Source: Echria macrotheca (lineage: Eukaryota > Ascomycota > Sordariomycetes > Sordariales > Schizotheciaceae). From it: a DNA stretch of 64,000 nt. The stretch is from positions 513,161 to 577,160 of the forward strand of contig MU839844.1 of the NCBI GenBank assembly GCA_030411725.1, read 5' to 3'. Within the stretch, counting starts at the first letter, position 1. Each line of letters opens with the position of its first letter. Of this stretch, positions 58,766 to 64,000 are shown piece by piece. Position numbers and translations under genes: made by a program. The notes below the pieces were generated by a model. The model was given only the letters and a program-made list of their open reading frames with translations, was not told the origin of the DNA and made no database searches.

Positions 58766-59697
58766 ATGGGCAAGAAAAGGACGAGAGACGCCGAGGCGCA
58801 AGACAACGACCCCACCGTGGACAAGATGGACCAGGATTCCGACTCCGACGACGATGTGAGTAGGTGCGATTGTGCTTGGACAACCGGCCAAGAGAATCAA
58901 AACTGACCCATTCCTCCTTCAAGGACATGGACATTGTCAATGTGGACTTTGAGCTGTTCAACTACGACCGCGACATCGACTTCCACGGGGTCAAGACGCT
59001 CCTCCGGCAGCTGTTCGACGCCGATGCCCAGCTGTTCGACCTCTCGGGCCTCAGCGACCTGATAATCGAGCAGAATACGATCGGCTCCACCTGCAAGGTC
59101 GACGACAAGGCCAATGACGCCTACGCTATCCTCACCGTCCTCAACGTCGGCGAGCACCGGTCGAAGAAGCCGATCGCACAGCTGATCGAGTACCTCGGCG
59201 ACAGGGCGCAGGCCGCCGGTTCAGGGCTCGCAGAGTCGGTGCCGGAACTGCTGGCATCGGATAAGGCGGTGGTAGGCCTCGTGCTGGGCGAGCGGTTGAT
59301 CAACATGCCTGCCGAGGTGATCCCCCCGATGTGGAGCATGATGATCGACGAGATCGAGGATGCGGTCGAAGACAAGGAGCCGTACGAGTTTACGCACTAC
59401 CTGGTGGTGTCGCGGGCATACTACGAGGTAGCGTCGAGCTTGGACGAGCGAAAACAGAAGAAAGCCAGGGAAGAAAGCCGGTTGTTGTACTTCCATCCCG
59501 AGGATGAGGAGATGCGCAAACACGCTGCTGCTGCGGGATCATATGCTTTTACGAAGGAAGCTGAGTCGGTGGCAGACAGCAAGAGAGCTTTCCAGGAGAT
59601 GGGAGTCAAGTCGCAAGGATTCATGATGCTGATTGAGGCTGCCAAATTCGATGGGGCAGTCAAAGCCATCGCGGAGTATGTAGGCAGTGCCGCCTGA
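58766..59697 (+). CDS. BCP1: Bcp1/BCCIP-family protein
   Basis: Two exons, 58766-58855 and 58924-59697, 287 residues, the family's usual size. An acidic, basic-start N-terminus (MGKKRTRDAEAQ then DQDSDSDDD) is followed by the BCCIP fold: MDIVNVDFELFNYDRDIDFHG, HGVKTLLRQLF, DLSDLI-type helix and LIEQNTIGSTCKVD, then MPAEVIPPMWSMMIDEI and YEFTHYLVVSRAYYEVASS. In yeast Bcp1 is a nuclear chaperone for Rpl23 and aids export of Mss4. The 3' end is convergent with chorismate mutase (74 bp between stops). Confidence 0.95.
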
Positions 59698-59771
59698 CTC
59701 TTTTAATAGGGCCAAATTCAAATCATGCTGTCGTTCGTATTAACTTTTGCTGTTCTCGTGAGAGAATATGT

Positions 59772-60655
59772 CTACTCTACCGGCTCCAATCTCTGCATGA
59801 GATACTCAACTTCTACCTCCTTGGTGAGTGGAATGACAAAGTCCTTGTACATGGACACGACAGCATCTACATTGATCTTGACTTGTTCCCCCTTTTCAGC
59901 GCCAGTAGACGGGTCGGTTCCGTAGGTCTGCGCCTTGAGCTTCAGCCTTTCCAACACTTGCTCCTCGACCGCCTTGTTGGTGATGGCATCCCCGAGCCCT
60001 TCCCGGTCGCCCTCCAGGATCATGCGGGTGAACTTTTCAGTCGACGTCTGGAACTTGGACTCGGCGACGAATTTTCCAAAGTGGATGCGGCGAGAGAGCG
60101 ACTGAAGACAGGCAATGTCGCAGGTGGCCGAGGATCCGTAGTTCTCCTGCGAGGCGCCGCGGTCACCGCGGCCGCCGAAGTCGGGACACACGCGGGGGAG
60201 AAACTCGTCGGTATAGAACTTCTTGATCTTGTCGTTGACATTGACCTTGTTGGGGTGCAGAATGCGGGGGTAGTGGAGTGAATCCAGGATGGGCTTCTGC
60301 ACGGCCTCGGGGAAGAAAGGATACTCGTCGGGCGACTCGTAGCGCCGAATCAGCGACTGCAAGCGCTCTTGTTCCATCAGGTACCAGTCCATGAAGCTGA
60401 GATCGCTGTTGGGGATGGGTACCGCCCCCGGCACGTAGATGTTCTTGTTGAGCGGGAACTGCACCCGCTCGATGAGGTGGAATGTGATGGTGTCCTCCAG
60501 CCGGCTGCCATCCGAGAAGGGAAATTGTATGAGTCGACGGTTTCCCGTGTCTCGATTCCGGGGTTTGGAGGGTTGAAGACTTACATGAGCTGGTAGCGGA
60601 TGCTGGACAGGTCCAAAGCCTTTGAGGCGTCTGAGAGGTCGATTGCGGCGTCCAT
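59772..60655 (-). CDS. ARO7: Chorismate mutase (AroQ, allosteric fungal type)
   Basis: Exons 60655-60585 and 60504-59772, 267 residues, as for yeast Aro7. The intron (GTAAGT...GGCAG) joins SSIRYQL/IRLEDTITFHLIER. Visible motifs are the active-site Arg region IRLEDTITFHLIERVQFP, the DWYLMEQERLQSLIRRYESPDEYPFFP segment, and CDIACLQSLSRRIHFGKFVAESKF with catalytic and binding residues. The enzyme converts chorismate to prephenate for Phe/Tyr synthesis in the cytosol and is inhibited by Tyr and activated by Trp in this family. Confidence 0.97.
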
Positions 60656-61227
60656 CTCGGGGGATGTTGGGTTAATGTTGTAGGTAGAGATTGCAGTCGA
60701 ACTGGCGCCCGGCGTCTTATATACCTACAAGGTCGTTGAGGGTAAGCCGTAAGACGGCGAAGTCGGACCTTCCCCGAACTGTGTGAGCTTGGCAATCCCG
60801 GACCGGGGCCGGCAAGAGCCACAGAAATTTTGAAATGACGCACTGTGCAGCGGCGGCGGGCAGCGGCATCCGTACCCCACCGCGACTTCCTCGCTGGCTT
60901 TCTGGATTTCTCGACCGCGATCCAATCGAACCCCTGCCGCGCCTGCAACACCTCCTTCCGCCCACACACACAATTCGCCAAAGCAGCACATGCAGCCTCG
61001 ACCTGGCCCGGTCGCGTGGCATGCAGCCGTCTAACACTGTCATCGAGCTTAAGACCGCATTCTGATCCTTGAGGCTGCTTTTGCCAGTGGCGAAACCGCG
61101 ACGCGAAACTCGATTACTGGGCCAGACCAGCTCCTCATCCGGCGAATCTTGTCGGCTGCCTATTACGTGCTTCGGACAGCTGGACGAACTCGCTCGCAAC
61201 GTCCTGATATCCTAGAGTTTCTCGCGC
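60656..61227. other. Divergent promoter of ARO7 and MDV1
   Basis: 572 bp between the two start codons. No gene recognised; frames here are antisense or random. Confidence 0.5.
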
Positions 61228-63390
61228 ATGGCCAATCCAGGACACCGGAATGACTTCCCGGACCCCCCGTCGTCGCCGGAGGACGAGTCGTCCGTGATCT
61301 CGGTGAGCTCATAGATCTCTAGGGCTGGGCGAGCCTTGCCTGTCAGTACGGAGGCACCAACTAACCAGCTGGTTTGAGCAGACTCGGGGACTTGAAGCGT
61401 TCGGTCGCAAGGTCACAACGACGGCAAGCCACCTAATTGCGCCCTTGGGCGATCCGACAGCGCACCCGCATTACCAAAGCGCCATGACCGAGGTACAGAA
61501 ACAGCTCCGGCGGCCGGGGCTGCAGAGGAGCGTCTTCTCCATGGCGCGCACGACGCCGACTGATCTGGTTCGGTCGACGCTATCGGCTCGGGAGATCCAA
61601 TCGCGCGCCCTGTCGTACGTGCCCGATGAAATGCTTACGAACATACCCGAAAACGAGAACTCGTACTCTCTTTTCCAAGGCTTCCAGGCTAGTTTTCCCG
61701 AATTTACCGACGAGGGAAAGAAACATAGGCGGCGCGTATCGAGGGGAAGAAAACTTCTGGAGGAGGGCGAGTCGGGGCGTGTGGAGGGGCCACACGCGGT
61801 ACATAAGCTGAGGAAGGAAAAGGCGTCGATGATGCACCAGTTGGAGATGCTGGGTATTCGCAAGAACATGGCCAGCAGCGAGATCCGGGAGATTGACAAC
61901 AAGCTTGCAAATTTGGCGGGTATGCGGAAGATTATCCTAGAGAGGCTTGCAAATCTAGAGCAGGAAGAAGCATTGCTGGAGCATGAGAGTAAGTGCCCCG
62001 TTGTTCACTCCGCAGCCTGGATACTAAGCGAATCGCAGTTGTCGAAGTCGAGGGGAGGTTAGAGGACGCACAGGAGCTGGCCGAGGAGGCCGAGTCCATT
62101 GCTCTCCAGACTCCAACCAGGTCAGACGAGGACGTAGCGTCGGAAAGGGGGGATCCCGCGGGATTCATGTCGCAGTCGATATACGAAAAGCTGCCCTCAG
62201 CAAGCAGCACTCCTTCAAGGCCGAAGAAACCACGAAATATTCGCCGAAAGTCGATGCCGATTTTGCACGAGCATTTCAAGCCCGGCACCATGATCCGGTC
62301 CATGCGGGCACACCAGGACAACATCACTGCGCTCGACTTCGATGCGCCGTTTGGTCTCATGGTCACTGCTGCGATGGATGACTCGGTACGGGTGTGGGAT
62401 CTGAATGCCGGGCGCTGCATCGGTGTACTGGAAGGCCATACTGCTTCCGTCCGGGCTCTTCAGGTGGAAGACAATATCCTGGCAACAGGATCCATGGACG
62501 CTACCATCCGACTATGGGATCTCAGCAAGGCGCATTATGATCCCCAGGGTAGCCAGTTTGGCAAGGATGATGAGGACGATGGCATCGCATTTGAGAACCC
62601 GGATGACCAACCCGTGGACCCCCCTGCAGGAAGCATGGGTGACTGTCCGCTTTTCACTCTGAGCGCCCACCTGGACGAAATCACGGCTCTCCATCTCAGG
62701 GACAATGTTTTGGTTTCCGGGTCGGCAGATAAAACCCTGCGACAATGGGATCTCGAGAAGGGACGGTGCGTGCAGACGCTGGACGTTATGTGGGCAGCGG
62801 CACAGGCATCGGCACTGTCGGCGGGAGACAGCACATGGAGGCAGACGACGCGAGCAGCAGATGGATCGGCCGACTTTGTAGGCGCGTTGCAGGTCTTTGA
62901 ATCAGCTCTGGCCTGCGGTACTGCGGACGGCATGGTGAGACTCTGGGATCTGCGAAGCGGACAGGTCCATCGCAGTCTAGTCGGCCACACCGGGCCTGTG
63001 ACGTGTCTGCAATTCGACGACGTCCATCTGGTTACAGGGAGTTTGGACCGGAGTATACGTGTAAGTGTTTTTTTTTTTCGTACCCCATCCCAGCCTGCTA
63101 ATTTTTCATCATAGATATGGGACCTCCGAACGGGCTCCATCTACGACGCATACGCATACGACCACGCCATCACGAGCATGATGTTTGACACGCGCCGTAT
63201 CGTCTGTGCCGCCGGCGAGGACGTGGTCAAGGTGTACGATAAGGTGGAGGGGCGACACTGGGACTGCGGGGCCGGGATCGCCGAGGCGGAGGAGGGCAAG
63301 ACGCCGGCGGTTGTGGAGCGCGTGCGCATTCGGGATGGGTATATGGTTGAGGGGAGGCGGGATGGCGTTGTGGGGGTTTGGACTTGTTAG
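61228..63390 (+). CDS. MDV1: Mitochondrial division protein 1 (WD40 fission adaptor)
   Basis: Four exons: 61228-61302, 61382-61988, 62039-63060 and 63115-63390, 659 residues. The N-terminal extension (about 26-120, GLEAFGRKVTTTASHLIAPLG) binds Fis1 in the family. The coiled coil at about 165-250 (LRKEKASMMHQLEMLGIRKN, then LAGMRKIILERLANLEQEEALLE) dimerises. WD40 repeats from about 310 (MIRSMRAHQDNITALDFDAP, TAAMDDSVRVWDL, ATGSMDATIRLWDL, VSGSADKTLRQWDL, VTGSLDRSIRIWDL) recruit the dynamin Dnm1. It acts on the outer mitochondrial membrane. The third intron begins with a 12-T tract directly after the donor. Confidence 0.95.
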
Positions 63391-63905
63391 GTGTAGACCT
63401 AGATGTATATGTACAAGTGTCTGTGTTTGTGCTGTATATGTGGATGTATGAATACGAAATATGAGAAGACGGGTTGGATTTATGGTGGGCACTTGTGATG
63501 TATCTGTATCCTGGAGACTGGGTGTCTGGTACGTGTAGTGGTCCCGTGAATATTGTCGGTAGACATGTCTTCCGGGCAAGAGGGATGTATATTCACCTTT
63601 ATGGAGCTGGATCACATGGAGAATTGCACTCATTCGACATTCGATAAAGACCCCAAGAGACCCGTAGCGTCCAATAGAAAAGATTGATTCCATCCCACGG
63701 TTTGTCTGAGCTGAGCCTCCCTCCCGTATTCCAAACAAGTCCCACGGTAAGTGAAGACAGCACCCAACTTGATACTGTCAGAAGAAACCCAGTTTATTGA
63801 ACTTCCATGGCCTCTCTCTCTCTCTGTGTCTCGTCCGTCCCATCCCGTCCTGAGAGTACAGAGTACAACTTAACCCTACCTATCCTACATTATACATATC
63901 TGAAC

Positions 63906-63907
<2 letters not shown>
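63391..63907. other. 3' flank of MDV1
   Basis: No gene recognised. It contains a (CT)n microsatellite at about 63809-63823. Frames on the minus strand are shadows of MDV1. Confidence 0.5.

Positions 63908-64000
<93 letters not shown>
63908..64000. repeat. Homopolymer of 93 G at window end
   Basis: Every base from 63908 to the window edge is G. No natural fungal repeat of this kind is known to me; a contig-end or sequencing/basecalling artefact is the simplest reading. Confidence 0.95.

Noticed and set aside
63109..63738. 209-codon minus-strand frame at the right end
   Set aside because: Its lower half is antisense to the last MDV1 exon and the rest lies in the 3' flank; no protein features.

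Overview
The window is nuclear DNA of a filamentous ascomycete, most likely a sordariomycete (order Sordariales suspected). The grounds are compact genes of about 1 kb spacing, short 45-80 nt introns with GTRNGT donors and CTAAC/CTGAC branch points, C-rich third codon positions, and a gene content typical of that group (cysteine dioxygenase, gephyrin-like cnxE, a DUF3112-type membrane protein, a NACHT-ankyrin STAND protein). No rRNA, tRNA or CRISPR was recognised. I support about 25 protein genes with explicit exon chains; the exon junctions were derived by hand from splice signals plus reading-frame continuity.

Layout. 0-2 kb: 3' part of a Pro/Ser-rich conserved-looking protein that runs off the left edge. 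4.4-6 kb: seven-TM receptor. 7.8-8.5 kb: cysteine dioxygenase. 9.6-12.4 kb: CLC chloride/proton exchanger with a 16-nt microexon. 12.8-14.7 kb: an NF-YC/Dpb3-type histone-fold protein facing U2 snRNP A'. 15.1-19.8 kb: Vps15. 21.1-23.0 kb: single-pass SH3 protein. 23-28.5 kb: a 5.4-kb stretch without a recognisable gene. 28.5-30 kb: DUF3112-type membrane protein. 31.1-32.5 kb: PP2A catalytic subunit. 33-36.5 kb: Exo84 and, divergent from it, Tom20. 37-39.4 kb: TYW1. 39.9-40.9 kb: small DMT/TMEM42-like protein. 41.7-43.5 kb: TFIIA gamma and, divergent, V-ATPase c''. 43.7-49.6 kb: gephyrin-like MoCo enzyme, a TA-flanked inverted-repeat element, Pop5, GPN2 and Bub3. 58.8-63.4 kb: Bcp1, chorismate mutase and Mdv1. 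The last 93 bases are a pure G run, probably an assembly or sequencing artefact.

Most of the window is conserved housekeeping sequence arranged as divergent and convergent pairs. The exception is 49.7-58.7 kb, between BUB3 and BCP1. It holds a Ser/Thr/Pro-rich protein that I do not recognise, a 1110-residue NLR-like protein (helical N-terminus, NACHT, about 13 ankyrin repeats), a tandem-repeat ORF that is open on both strands, and a 63-residue Cys-rich putative zinc finger. This is the accessory island of the window and the best place to look for something undescribed; fungal NLRs act in nonself recognition and regulated cell death and often sit beside their effector genes. That functional reading of the island is inference.
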